Source: Knoellia subterranea KCTC 19937 (GTDB lineage: Bacteria > Actinomycetota > Actinomycetes > Actinomycetales > Dermatophilaceae). Taken from it: DNA of 64,000 nucleotides. The position numbers and the translations under genes are program-made. Shown here piece by piece: positions 43,626-54,835 of the stretch (position 1 is the stretch's first letter; the number at the start of each line of letters is the position of its first letter). Under the pieces are notes generated by a model. The model ran no database searches. It was given only the letters and a program-made list of their open reading frames with translations, and had not been told where the DNA came from. The DNA is taken from positions 62,001-126,000 of the forward strand of contig NZ_AVPK01000004.1 in the NCBI RefSeq assembly GCF_000768685.1, given 5' to 3'.

Positions 43626-45160
43626 CCCAGCCCGTCCAGCAGACCTCGCCGACCTTCGTCGGGATGCCGAAGTTCCCGGTCGCCGCGCGTGAGGCTCTGG
43701 CCAACACGCAGCAGCGGACCAACCTGCACAACGCGACCCATACGATCCGTGAGAAGCGTGCCGCGGTCGTCGGTGAGGTCGACGACTGGGAGGCGTTGCG
43801 GGTCGCGGGTGCCGAGGCCAAGGACGAGGCGCTGCACCACCTCGGCGACTACCTCGAGCAGCTCGAGGAGTCGCTCACGGCGCGCGGTGCGACGGTGCAC
43901 TGGGCGCGCGATGCCGCCGAGGCGAACCGGATCGTCATCGACATCGCCCGTGCCAAGGAGGTCGACGAGGTCGTCAAGGTGAAGTCGATGGCGACCCAGG
44001 AGATCGAGCTCAACGAGGCCCTCGAGGAGGCGGGCATCCACGCCTGGGAGACCGACCTCGCCGAGCTCATCGTGCAGCTCTTCGGTGACCGGCCGAGCCA
44101 CATCCTCGTGCCGGCGATCCACCGCAACCGCACCGAGATTCGTGACGTGTTCCTGCGCCAGATGGGGGAGTTCGGGCGACCGGCCCCAGCCGACCTCACC
44201 GACGACCCGGCGCGGCTCGCGGAGGCAGCTCGTCTGCACTTGCGCGAGAAGTTCCTGCGCGCCAAGGTCGCCGTCTCGGGGGCCAACTTCGCCATCGCCG
44301 ACACCGGGACGCTCGTCGTCGTCGAGTCCGAGGGCAACGGACGCATGTGCCTCACTCTCCCCGAGACGCTCATCTCCGTCGTCGGCATCGAGAAGGTCCT
44401 GCCCACATGGGACGACCTCTCGCCCATGCTCCAGCTGCTGCCGCGCTCGAGCACGGGAGAGCGGATGAACCCCTACACGACGATGTGGTCCGGAGTGCAC
44501 GACGGCGACGGGCCGCAGGAGGTCCACGTCATCCTGCTCGACAACGGCCGCACCCATGTGCTCGCGGATTCCGTTGGGAGACAGGCACTTCGGTGCATCC
44601 GGTGCTCGGCGTGCCTCAATGTCTGCCCGGTCTACGAACGCACGGGCGGCCACGCCTATGGCTCGGTCTATCCGGGTCCCATCGGTGCCGTGCTCAATCC
44701 GCAGCTGCGGGGGACGGCGAGCGAGGTGGACCAGTCGCTGCCCTACGCCTCGTCGCTCTGCGGTGCGTGCTTCGACGCGTGCCCGGTGCGCATCAACATC
44801 CCAGAGCTGCTCGTGGAGCTGCGGGGGACCGTTGCCGAGCAGGGCGGTCACCGGGCCGAGTCCGCCGCGATGAAGGCGGCCGCGTGGGTGCTGTCCGACC
44901 CGCGCCGGCTCGCCGTGGCGCAACGCGGTGCGACGACCGCGGGTCGGCTCATCGGCAAACGGACCATCCGCAAGGTGCCCGGGCTCGGTGCCTGGACCGA
45001 CGCCCGCGACGTGCCGACGCCGCCGAAGGAGACGTTCCGCCAGTGGTGGGCCCGCGAGCACGGCGACGGGACCACGACGCAACGTGCGGCGGACCCGGGT
45101 GGGCGAGCGGACGGCATACCGACATCGAACGACGGGACCGAACCGGGAGGCGAGCGATGA
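43619..45160 (+). CDS. lutB: Lactate utilisation protein B (4Fe-4S ferredoxin-like subunit)
   Basis: 513 residues from ATG 43619. The N-terminal LUD domain contains VKVKSMATQEIELNEALEE and AIADTGTLVVVESEGN. Two 4Fe-4S motifs follow near residue 330: CIRCSACLNVCP and CGACFDACP. The last 35 residues are a hydrophilic tail that includes the octamer-derived RADGIP. It forms the lactate-oxidising complex with LutA and LutC. Confidence 0.94.
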   Translation: MVTQPVQQTSPTFVGMPKFPVAAREALANTQQRTNLHNATHTIREKRAAVVGEVDDWEALRVAGAEAKDEALHHLGDYLEQLEESLTARGATVHWARDAAEANRIVIDIARAKEVDEVVKVKSMATQEIELNEALEEAGIHAWETDLAELIVQLFGDRPSHILVPAIHRNRTEIRDVFLRQMGEFGRPAPADLTDDPARLAEAARLHLREKFLRAKVAVSGANFAIADTGTLVVVESEGNGRMCLTLPETLISVVGIEKVLPTWDDLSPMLQLLPRSSTGERMNPYTTMWSGVHDGDGPQEVHVILLDNGRTHVLADSVGRQALRCIRCSACLNVCPVYERTGGHAYGSVYPGPIGAVLNPQLRGTASEVDQSLPYASSLCGACFDACPVRINIPELLVELRGTVAEQGGHRAESAAMKAAAWVLSDPRRLAVAQRGATTAGRLIGKRTIRKVPGLGAWTDARDVPTPPKETFRQWWAREHGDGTTTQRAADPGGRADGIPTSNDGTEPGGER

Positions 45161-45846
45161 GCGCGCGCGAGGAGATTCTGGCCCGGGTCCGGTCGGCGAC
45201 AGCGGATGTGACGACAGAGAAGCGACCTGTTGCGCGTTCGGGCAGTGGCTCGGTGCCCTCGCAACAGCCCGATCGGGCAATCAGTCGCGAGACGCTGGAG
45301 CTGTTCGCGGAGAACGTTGCCGACTACCGGGCGACGGTCGTCCGCGTGCCCGCCGAGCAGGTCGCGGCAACGGTGGTCGAGCAGTTGCGAGCGGCCGGGC
45401 TGGGGTCCGTCGTCGTGCCGACCGGGCTCGACGCGGGCTGGACCGCCGCTCTGGACGGCGCGTTCGACGTGCTGCCCGAGTCCGACGCGACCTCCGCGCA
45501 GACCCTCGACGGCATCGATGCGGTGGTGACCGGCTCCGCCGTCGGCATCGCGACGACCGGCACCATCGTCCTTGACCACGCGCCCGACCAGGGGCGCCGT
45601 GAGCTGACGCTCGTCCCCGACACCCACGTGTGCGTCATCGGTCAAGACCAGGTCGTCCACGACGTTCCAGAGGCAGTCTCGTTGCTGCGGACGCCCGAAG
45701 GTGCCCAGCGGGCCCTCACGTGGATCAGTGGTCCGAGTGCCACGAGTGACATCGAGCTGCAACGCGTCGAGGGCGTGCACGGCCCGCGCACCCTCATCGT
45801 GGTGCTGGTCGATGAGGGTGCGCGGGCTGACGTCACTGCGGGTTGA
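45157..45846 (+). CDS. lutC: Lactate utilisation protein C
   Basis: 229 residues, ATGA overlap with lutB. The LUD domain reads ADYRATVVRVPAEQV, GIDAVVTGSAVGIATTGTIVLD and HVCVIGQDQVVHDVPEAVSLL, then SGPSATSDIELQRVEGVHGP, the hallmark C-terminus of LutC/YkgG. It is the last gene of lldP-lutABC and converges with the membrane protein at 45849, separated by two bases. Confidence 0.93.
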   Translation: MSAREEILARVRSATADVTTEKRPVARSGSGSVPSQQPDRAISRETLELFAENVADYRATVVRVPAEQVAATVVEQLRAAGLGSVVVPTGLDAGWTAALDGAFDVLPESDATSAQTLDGIDAVVTGSAVGIATTGTIVLDHAPDQGRRELTLVPDTHVCVIGQDQVVHDVPEAVSLLRTPEGAQRALTWISGPSATSDIELQRVEGVHGPRTLIVVLVDEGARADVTAG

Positions 45847-45848
45847 AC

Positions 45849-46583
45849 TCAGCGCGGGCTGACCGCCGGAGGCGCATCCCACTCGTCGTCGTCCATGCGC
45901 AGCACGGCGAGGGCGATGAAGGCGAATCCGACTGCGGTGAGCCCCCATCCGGCCACGACATCGAGCGCACGGTTGGGCACGATGACGGACGCGATGACGT
46001 GCACCGGCTGCGCGACGATGATCGCCGCGCCCACCCACACCGGGACGAGACGGGCGCGCACCGCGGTGATCCCGACGAGGATCATGCCGACGATGTGCCC
46101 GAGCACGAAACCGAGCAGCCCGAACAGGCCGGCGGGGTGCTCCATGTAGCGCAGCGTGACGTCTGCCGTCACTGCGTTGTCGTAGCCACCGCGGGTCATC
46201 ACCTCGGCGACGAGGTCACTCCCGCCGACCATGCTGGCGAGCCCCAGCCCGCCGAAGAGCACCAATGACGACACGAGCGCCAGCAACGGGGTGCGGCGCC
46301 GCGCGGCGTACCCGACCGCCAGGGCACCGGCGAGGAGGAAGGGATAGCTGATGACGGAGATCCAGTTGACCGCCGAGATCGCGCCGGGTGAGGCAGCGAT
46401 CTTCTCGATCGACGTGGCCGGATCCTCGTTGGTCCAGTAGGGCAGGATCGCCCGCAGGACCGTGACGAGGACGGGCCCAAGGACGATTGCTACGGCCGCC
46501 AGGATGCGGGTCGTGCGACGGAGGTCGCGTGGTGGCCGGCTCACCGCGGGGGTGGTCGGCTGGGTGCTGAGTGTCGTGCTCAT
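45849..46583 (-). CDS. Integral membrane protein (DUF4386-like), function unknown
   Basis: 244 residues from ATG 46583. A Thr/Pro-rich N-terminus of 25 residues precedes six to seven hydrophobic segments, with an extracytoplasmic loop (LPYWTNEDPATSIEKIAASPGA) near the start. The architecture is similar to DUF4386-type proteins, but I cannot be sure of the family. It is divergent from the histidine kinase at 46750, which may control it. Confidence 0.6.
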   Translation of the reverse strand: MSTTLSTQPTTPAVSRPPRDLRRTTRILAAVAIVLGPVLVTVLRAILPYWTNEDPATSIEKIAASPGAISAVNWISVISYPFLLAGALAVGYAARRRTPLLALVSSLVLFGGLGLASMVGGSDLVAEVMTRGGYDNAVTADVTLRYMEHPAGLFGLLGFVLGHIVGMILVGITAVRARLVPVWVGAAIIVAQPVHVIASVIVPNRALDVVAGWGLTAVGFAFIALAVLRMDDDEWDAPPAVSPR

Positions 46584-46749
46584 GGTGGTGTCCCTTCGAA
46601 CGGTTTGGTATGCCGTCCACCACGGTCGCGTTGCCCGCCCTCCTCGGTCTCCCGTGCCGTCACCGGATTCCCGTCCCGTGACCGCGCGGTGGTCACCTTC
46701 CGTGCTGGTACGGAGGACGGGAGGCTCTGGGCCGCCCTAGCGTGGTGAT

Positions 46750-48711
46750 GTGGCGCGCGCGAAGCTCTGGACCGTTGCCCTCTGGGTGGCGACGACAGTG
46801 CTGGCCGCCCTCGCGATCTGGGCCTCGGTGGTCGCCGGGACGCGGTTCGACCTGGGCATCCTTGTCCTCGCGCTGCTCACTGCTGCCGTCCCGCTCACCG
46901 CCGGCTGGCTCGTCATCCGGCACGACCCGGACAACTGGGTCGGCACCTGCCTCACCGCGGCGGCAACGGCCATCGTCCTCATCGTCGCCCATGGCACGTG
47001 GCAGGAGGTCCTCGCGGTGGATCCCGGGGCGTTGCCCGCCAGCCCGGAACTCTTCGCGTTGACCCAGGGGGTGTGGATGGCGTGGTTCGTCCCCTACGCG
47101 CTCGCGGTCGCCCTCTTCCCGGACGGTCGACCGTGGGGGAGGCTCGGCCGCTTCTCCGTCGCGGCTCTGCTCCTCGTTCCGGTGGCCTTCGCGCCCCTCA
47201 CGGCCGTCATCCCGGAGCCCTACATGCCGCCCCTCGAGGACTGGCCGCATCCCTTCGGAACCCACCCGATCGGCTACCTGTCGCTCGCGCTGCTGCCGGT
47301 CTTCCTCGTGGCCCTCGTGGGTTCCGCATGGTCGCTCTGGCAGCGCCACCGCGCGACGACAAACCCGCAGGCCAGGGTCCAGATGCGCTGGATGCTGCTC
47401 GCATCGGCCATCCTCCCGCTCACGTTGGTGCTCTGCTGGGTCGGCTACCTCGTCACCGGCGGACCGGGGCCGGTGGTTGTCGGCCTCGTCGCCATGAACG
47501 TCGCCATCCCGGCTGCTGCCCTCGTGGCGATGCTGCGCCACGACCTCTACGACGTCGACCGTGCCATCGTCCTCACCGGTGCCTATGCCGTCCTCGCGTT
47601 GCTTGTCGTGGGTGGGTATGCCGGTGTGTCAGGCGTGTTGGGGCGTGCCGTCGGCGCCGATTCCGTCACGGCAGCGGTGGTCGCGACGGTCGTCGTCATG
47701 GTGGCACTGCTGCCGGTGCGGTCCCTGCTCCTCCGGGTCCTGGGCCGGTGGCTGCATCCGCGGCGCCAGGCCGGGCTGCGGGCCGTGAGCGAGCTGGCCG
47801 AACGGGTCAACGCCGGCACGGACGAACCCGAACGACTCGAGGCAGTTCTGCGGAATGCCCTGCGGGACAACGGACTTCGGGTTGGTTACCGCAGACCGGG
47901 CGGGACGGCATACGTCGATCTCGAAGGAGGTGACGTGCCTGCGGACGGTGGCCACCTGATCACCACCCTGGGTCACCCGGTTGCCGTGGTCGCACCGGGC
48001 CCGGGCAGCACCGTCCCTGCCGACGTCGTCGCGGCGGCAGGGCTGCTGGCCGACTCGGTCCGGCTGCGGATCGAACTCGCCACCGCACTCGCCGAGGTGG
48101 AGGCGAGCCGCCAACGCATCGTTCGCGCCGGGTACGAGGAGCGGCGACGACTCGAGATGGATCTGCACGACGGCGCGCAGCAGCAACTCGTCTCCCTCGG
48201 CATGCGGCTCAGGGTCGCGCAGCGGCATGTCCGCGCCGGACAGGAGGTCGACGTCGACGCCCTGGTCGAGCGCGCCATCGGCGAGATCAGTGACGCCGTC
48301 GGGGAGCTGCGCTCCATCGCCCACGGGTTGCGCCCGAGCTCCCTCGACGACGGGCTTCCCGCGGCACTGGACAACCTCACGAGGTCGAGTGCGTTGCCCG
48401 TGGACGTGACGTATGCCGCGGGGTCGCTGCCGGATCACGTGAGCCTCACGGCGTACTACGTCGCGAGCGAGGCGGTCACCAATGCGGTGAAACATGCGGC
48501 GGCGACGCGCGTCTCGATCGATGTCGACCACGACGACGACCAGTTGCGGATCGTCGTCCGGGACAACGGCTCGGGTGGCGCGAAGGTCATCCCCGGGTCG
48601 GGTCTGGCTCGGTTGCAGGACAGGGTCCATGCCCTCGGCGGGGCCCTGGTCGTCCAGAGTCGGGACGTTGCGGGAACGCACGTCGAGGCGGTGATCCCGT
48701 GCGCATCGTGA
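46750..48711 (+). CDS. Sensor histidine kinase with large membrane domain
   Basis: 653 residues, GTG 46750. Residues 1-330 contain about ten hydrophobic segments, a broad membrane sensor. A linker (335-400) with GAF-like character leads to the HisKA_3 motif RRLEMDLHDGAQQQLVSLG (H473). The ATPase follows, with SEAVTNAVKHA (N box), VRDNGSGGA and GSGLARLQDRV. The octamer occurs three times in it. The stop lies inside the start of the response regulator gene (13-base overlap). Confidence 0.92.
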   Translation: MARAKLWTVALWVATTVLAALAIWASVVAGTRFDLGILVLALLTAAVPLTAGWLVIRHDPDNWVGTCLTAAATAIVLIVAHGTWQEVLAVDPGALPASPELFALTQGVWMAWFVPYALAVALFPDGRPWGRLGRFSVAALLLVPVAFAPLTAVIPEPYMPPLEDWPHPFGTHPIGYLSLALLPVFLVALVGSAWSLWQRHRATTNPQARVQMRWMLLASAILPLTLVLCWVGYLVTGGPGPVVVGLVAMNVAIPAAALVAMLRHDLYDVDRAIVLTGAYAVLALLVVGGYAGVSGVLGRAVGADSVTAAVVATVVVMVALLPVRSLLLRVLGRWLHPRRQAGLRAVSELAERVNAGTDEPERLEAVLRNALRDNGLRVGYRRPGGTAYVDLEGGDVPADGGHLITTLGHPVAVVAPGPGSTVPADVVAAAGLLADSVRLRIELATALAEVEASRQRIVRAGYEERRRLEMDLHDGAQQQLVSLGMRLRVAQRHVRAGQEVDVDALVERAIGEISDAVGELRSIAHGLRPSSLDDGLPAALDNLTRSSALPVDVTYAAGSLPDHVSLTAYYVASEAVTNAVKHAAATRVSIDVDHDDDQLRIVVRDNGSGGAKVIPGSGLARLQDRVHALGGALVVQSRDVAGTHVEAVIPCAS

Positions 48712-49358
48712 TCGCCGAGGACTCCGCCCTCTTCCGTGAGGGCCTGGCCAGCCTCCTCACCGACCTCGGCCACGACGTGGTGGAGACCGTTGGCGACGCC
48801 GTGGGGGCCGTGCGTGCGGCACTCGATCACCGACCCGACGTCGCGATCCTCGACATTCGGATGCCGCCGGACCACCGCGACGACGGTGCGCGGGCCGCGG
48901 TGGAGATCCGTTCACGAGCGCCCGAGGTGGGGGTGCTCCTCCTCTCGCAACACGTCGAGGCGCGGCACTCGGTCGAACTCGTCTCGAGTGGCCACTTCGG
49001 CTACCTCCTGAAGGACCGGGTTCTCGACGTCGACGAGTTCGTCGCAGCGCTGGACCGTGTGTCGTCGGGCGGCTCGGCACTGGACCCCGAGGTCGTGTCC
49101 CGCCTCATCGCCGGTGGTCGGTCCGCTCTCTCGGCCCTCAGCCCGCGGGAGCGCGACGTCCTGGCCCTGATGGCGGAGGGACTGACCAACGCGGCGATCG
49201 CCGAACGGCTCGTCCTCACCGGGCGCACGGTCGAGTCCCACGTCGCGTCGATCTTCGTCCGGCTCGGGCTGACCGAGGTCGGGGCGGGTGAACACCGGCG
49301 CGTGCGGGCCGTGCTCACCTTCCTCGAGAGCCACCACCTCGCGCCCGGGGCGTCGTGA
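48699..49358 (+). CDS. LuxR-family response regulator
   Basis: 219 residues, GTG 48699. The receiver has ED (7-8), phosphoacceptor D52 in ILDIRMPP and Lys in LLKDRV. The LuxR DNA-binding domain reads LSPRERDVLALMAEGLTNAA and RTVESHVASIFVRLGL. It is the cognate partner of the overlapping kinase. The likely target is the divergent membrane-protein gene, by position only. Confidence 0.93.
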   Translation: MRIVIAEDSALFREGLASLLTDLGHDVVETVGDAVGAVRAALDHRPDVAILDIRMPPDHRDDGARAAVEIRSRAPEVGVLLLSQHVEARHSVELVSSGHFGYLLKDRVLDVDEFVAALDRVSSGGSALDPEVVSRLIAGGRSALSALSPRERDVLALMAEGLTNAAIAERLVLTGRTVESHVASIFVRLGLTEVGAGEHRRVRAVLTFLESHHLAPGAS

Positions 49359-49389
49359 ACAACGATCTGGCCGGCTCTGGCGGGGGGAT

Positions 49390-49779
49390 TCAGTAGCGGG
49401 CGGGTCGGACGTCAGTGTGCGAGAAGTCCTCCCCGACGAAGAGCAGTGGCTCGCCGGTCGTCGCCGAGAGTGCGTAGGCGAAACAGTCTCCGTAGTTGAG
49501 GCGGGCCGGCGATCCCGAACCACGGCCGAAGCGTCGATGGGCCTCGCGGGCGACCTCGCCGTCGCGGACCGAGACGGGCACGATCTCGATGCCGAGGGCG
49601 TCGATCACGGCGTCCAGTCGTTCGCCGTGGGCTGCGGATCGGGAGTCAGCGACGATCGACACCTCAAGGCGAGTCGCGACCGACATGCGGCACCGCGAGG
49701 TCGCGGCCGCTCGCGTCAACCGCTCGGCCTCGGGCTCACCATTGATGATCGCCATGAGCGCGGAGGAGTCGACGATCAC
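49390..49779 (-). CDS. vapC: VapC-type PIN-domain toxin ribonuclease
   Basis: 129 residues from GTG 49779. Acidic PIN residues: VDSSALMAII (first Asp), NGEPEAE (Glu), and LNYGDCFAYALSATTGEPLLFVGEDF with the third and fourth acids. It cleaves RNA when free of VapB. It overlaps the antitoxin stop by four bases. Confidence 0.92.
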   Translation of the reverse strand: MIVDSSALMAIINGEPEAERLTRAAATSRCRMSVATRLEVSIVADSRSAAHGERLDAVIDALGIEIVPVSVRDGEVAREAHRRFGRGSGSPARLNYGDCFAYALSATTGEPLLFVGEDFSHTDVRPARY

Positions 49780-50045
49780 CGCGGCAAACCCGTTGCGTCG
49801 TCGAACAGGTCCTCCACCGAACGAATGGCGGTCTCGGGGTTGCCCGGGTCGCGCTGGTACTCCAGAGCCAGGCCAAGGACGACGTCGATCTTCGTGCGCG
49901 CCTCGACCTCGCTCGGGTCGTGGTCGTGCGCTCGCAACAGCATCTCCAGTGCCTCCTCGATCGCGCTCGTCTGGCTCTTGCCCGTGACACGCGCTGCCTC
50001 GCGGGCCAGCGCGTGCACTCGCTCGTTCTTGATGTTCAGGCCCAT
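49776..50045 (-). CDS. vapB: VapB-type antitoxin
   Basis: 89 residues from ATG 50045. The N-terminal MGLNIKNERVHALAREAARVTGKS matches the Rv0623/RHH-like VapB family; the C-terminal part (LALEYQRDPGN onward) is the toxin-binding tail. It precedes vapC, neutralises it and should autoregulate through the repeats just upstream. Confidence 0.9.
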   Translation of the reverse strand: MGLNIKNERVHALAREAARVTGKSQTSAIEEALEMLLRAHDHDPSEVEARTKIDVVLGLALEYQRDPGNPETAIRSVEDLFDDATGLPR

Positions 50046-50085
50046 GGTTCCAATCTACCCTTGGATGCATCTACCGTTCTACCCT
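50046..50085 (-). promoter_or_regulatory. vapBC promoter and operator
   Basis: On the minus strand three direct elements read GGGTAGAA, CGGTAGAT and GGGTAGAT (complement positions 50077-50084, 50069-50076, 50053-50060). TAGATT (50052-50057) is a TANNNT -10 ending six bases before the vapB ATG, so the message is probably leaderless. Overlap of repeats and -10 fits VapB autorepression. Confidence 0.5.
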
Positions 50086-50167
50086 CCGGTGTTGGCGCGG
50101 GTGGGAAGCCAGCGGAGCGCGGCACTGAGGGGTGTCCGCTCGGGGCGGGTCTTGGTTGGATGGGGCC

Positions 50168-50986
50168 ATGACCGCAGCCACGCCCGTGTTCTTCGTCGCC
50201 GGCGGCACCGGAATCTCCGCCGAGACGCTCGGCAACCTGATGCTCGCGCAGTTCCCGGGGCTGAGCTTCACGCGGCGCAAGATCCCGTTCATCACGACGG
50301 TCGAGCGAGCCCGCGAAGTCCTGGAGCTGATCGACGCAGCAATGACGGACACGGTCACGCCGCTCGTCTTCTCGTCGGTGTCGGACGAGACGATCCGTCA
50401 GGAGCTCCAGGCGACGAAGGCAGCCTTCATCGATCTCTTCGGCTCCCACCTCGACACGGTCGAGCGCGTCCTCCACGTCAACGCGACCCACAGCGCCGCA
50501 GCCCTCCACGGCGTCGGGGACACGAGTCGCTACGACAAGCGGATGAAGGCCATCGAGTTCGCGATGGAGCACGACGACGGGGCGAGTCTGCGCAACCTCG
50601 AGCAGGCCGACCTCATCCTCGTCGCGCCGTCGCGGTGCGGAAAGACGCCGACGTCGATGTACCTCGCGCTCCAGCACGGGCTCAAGGTCGCGAACTACCC
50701 GCTCGTGCCCGAGGACTTCGACTCCTCGGACCTGCCGAGGCCGATCCGACACCTCGCCGACAAGTGCTTCGGCCTGCTCTCCACCCCCGCCCGGCTCTCC
50801 CAGGTGAGAGGGGAGCGCAGGCCCGGTTCGACGTATGCCACGCTCGCCCAGTGCAGCCATGAGCTGCGTCGGGCGGAGGCGATGTACAGGGCGCATCGCA
50901 TCCCATCGATCAACTCCGCAAAGATGTCCGTCGAGGAGATGGCCACCGTGATCCTGCAGAGCAGTCGGCTGCCCGATCTCGGCTGA
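50168..50986 (+). CDS. ppsR: Phosphoenolpyruvate synthase regulatory kinase/pyrophosphorylase (PSRP, DUF299)
   Basis: 272 residues from ATG 50168. The P-loop-like motif [13 protein letters not shown] (about 153-165) and N-terminal [15 protein letters not shown] are diagnostic for DUF299. It ADP-dependently phosphorylates a Thr next to the catalytic His of PEP synthase, and reverses this with phosphate. It lies 80 bases upstream of ppsA, its target. Family-based function, strong context. Confidence 0.93.
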   Translation: MTAATPVFFVAGGTGISAETLGNLMLAQFPGLSFTRRKIPFITTVERAREVLELIDAAMTDTVTPLVFSSVSDETIRQELQATKAAFIDLFGSHLDTVERVLHVNATHSAAALHGVGDTSRYDKRMKAIEFAMEHDDGASLRNLEQADLILVAPSRCGKTPTSMYLALQHGLKVANYPLVPEDFDSSDLPRPIRHLADKCFGLLSTPARLSQVRGERRPGSTYATLAQCSHELRRAEAMYRAHRIPSINSAKMSVEEMATVILQSSRLPDLG

Positions 50987-51066
50987 CCCGCTCCGCTCCA
51001 CACCTGCTCCAGTTCACCCCGCTCCACGCCAGTCGCCACACCGCACCACCGACCAAAGGACGAGCC

Positions 51067-53466
<2,400 letters not shown>

Positions 53467-53485
53467 CCTTCGCGGTCCCGCGAAG

Positions 53486-53531
53486 GTGGGCGGACGGCAT
53501 ACCCGAATCTGTGGGTATGCCGTCCGCCCAC
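53486..53531 (+). terminator. ppsA terminator built from paired octamers
   Basis: Two perfect 19-base arms (53486-53504, 53513-53531) with an eight-base loop; each arm contains GGACGGCATACC or its complement. A smaller hairpin CCTTCGCGG/CCGCGAAGG (53468-53486) precedes it. It lies between convergent ppsA and DUF1992, so it can serve both. Confidence 0.8.
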
Positions 53532-53536
53532 TTGTG

Positions 53537-54100
53537 TCAGGTGCGCCGCCTTCGCGGGCGGAAGAGTCGGCGGCTTCGGCGTTCCTTGGTCGCGGTCTCC
53601 TCGCGGGCCCGGGCCTCCTCGTGGGCGCGACGGGCGGCAGCGGCCCGGGCGGCCTTGCGGTCGGCCCACTCGGTGACGGTGGCTTCGACGTCACGCGGCA
53701 TGGTGATGAGCGGCGGGCCCTCCGTGAGGTCGTACCGCGCCCGGATGACCCGCTCGTTGAAGAGCTCGATCTCGTGGCGGACCTCTGCCTCGGTCCAGAT
53801 CTCGTCGAGCAGGTCGTCCAGTGCGGCGTCGTCCTTGCGCAGCTGGATCGAGGGCGGCAGCAGGACGAGCCGTTCCCGCTTCATGAGGCTCTTGATCCAC
53901 CAGTCGGGGTCGTGCTGCTCGGGCAGATCGAGGGGCTTGCCGGCGCCGGGCAGGTCGTCGAAATCGCCCCGTCGGATCGCCCGGCGGATCTGCATCTCGG
54001 CGATGAGGGCGATGGCCACCTCGGTGTCGATCGAGAAGGCGTAGGGGTTGCAGAACGCGGGCGACAGCCCTCGCTCCTCCCACGGCTCGGCGTCCGCCAT
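53537..54100 (-). CDS. DUF1992 (DnaJ homologue subfamily C member 28-like) protein
   Basis: 187 residues from ATG 54100 with GGAGG upstream. The conserved stretch reads LIAEMQIRRAIRRGDFDDLPGAGKPLDL followed by WWIKSLMKRERLVLLPPSIQLR, the DUF1992 core. A C-terminal Arg/Ala/Glu coiled tail follows. No J domain is present. Function is unknown. It is divergent from the TetR gene with a shared operator. Confidence 0.88.
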   Translation of the reverse strand: MADAEPWEERGLSPAFCNPYAFSIDTEVAIALIAEMQIRRAIRRGDFDDLPGAGKPLDLPEQHDPDWWIKSLMKRERLVLLPPSIQLRKDDAALDDLLDEIWTEAEVRHEIELFNERVIRARYDLTEGPPLITMPRDVEATVTEWADRKAARAAAARRAHEEARAREETATKERRSRRLFRPRRRRT

Positions 54101-54122
54101 CGCGTTCCTCCCTGTTTTGCAA

Positions 54123-54139
54123 GTCACCTGTATTGTGAC
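54123..54139. promoter_or_regulatory. Operator between DUF1992 and TetR genes
   Basis: GTCACCTGTATTGTGAC is an inverted repeat with five-base arms and a seven-base centre, 28 bases before the TetR start. It is a candidate autoregulatory TetR site controlling both divergent genes. Confidence 0.4.
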
Positions 54140-54166
54140 ACGAGCAGTGCCGAACGAGGAGGCAGG

Positions 54167-54769
54167 ATGCCCAAGCAGGTCGACCATCGCGCGCGCCGAG
54201 AGGCCATTGCGCGCGCCCTGTGGACGGTGGTCGATGCGCAGGGGTGGGCGCGGGCAACGATGCGCGAGGTGGCGCGCGAGGCAGGCGTCTCGCTTGGGCA
54301 GGTGCAGCACTACTTCGCCTCACGCGCGGAGATGCTGGCGTTCGCCATGGAGTTCGCGTCCGAGCACACATCCGAACGGGTCTCGCGGGGCCTTGCCGCC
54401 CTCGACCCGCCGCCCCACCCCCGGGACGTGCTCCGCGTGGTGCTCACCGAATTCCTGCCGCTCGGGCCGGACGCCCGCGCCACGAGCCGGCTCAACGCTG
54501 CCTACGTGCTCGAGGCGCTGCACGACCCCGAGTTGCACGGGCGGGTCTCGCTCGGGCTCCGCGATGGGCGTGCCCTGGTCGAACGCCTCATTCGTGAAGC
54601 CATGGATCAGGGGTGGATTGCGCCGGACCGCGACCCGGTGGTCGAGACCGATCTCGTGCTCGCGCTGACCGGCTTCGCTCCGCTGATCGAGCTCGACGTG
54701 GTCAGTGCGGACGCGGCGCTCGCAGCGATCGACCGGCACCTCGACCGCCTCTTCGCGCCCACCCACTGA
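54167..54769 (+). CDS. TetR-family transcriptional regulator
   Basis: 200 residues from ATG 54167 with GGAGG upstream. The helix-turn-helix reads ARATMREVAREAGVSLGQVQHYFASRAEML, a BetI/AcrR-like motif. The C-terminal ligand domain is helical with no recognisable ligand signature. Longer readings from 53318 cross the opposite-strand DUF1992 gene and are not real. Probable target: the divergent DUF1992 gene and itself. Confidence 0.9.
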   Translation: MPKQVDHRARREAIARALWTVVDAQGWARATMREVAREAGVSLGQVQHYFASRAEMLAFAMEFASEHTSERVSRGLAALDPPPHPRDVLRVVLTEFLPLGPDARATSRLNAAYVLEALHDPELHGRVSLGLRDGRALVERLIREAMDQGWIAPDRDPVVETDLVLALTGFAPLIELDVVSADAALAAIDRHLDRLFAPTH

Positions 54770-54792
54770 CGGGACGGGCGCGGCGAACGCGA

Positions 54793-54830
54793 GCGGACGG
54801 CATACCGAATCATTTCGGTATGCCGTCCGC
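54793..54830. terminator. Bidirectional terminator built from paired octamers
   Basis: Perfect 17-base arms (54793-54809, 54814-54830) with a four-base loop; the arms are GCGGACGGCATACCGAA and its complement. It lies between the convergent TetR and epoxide hydrolase genes, like the one after ppsA. Confidence 0.8.
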
Positions 54831-54835
54831 CCACC

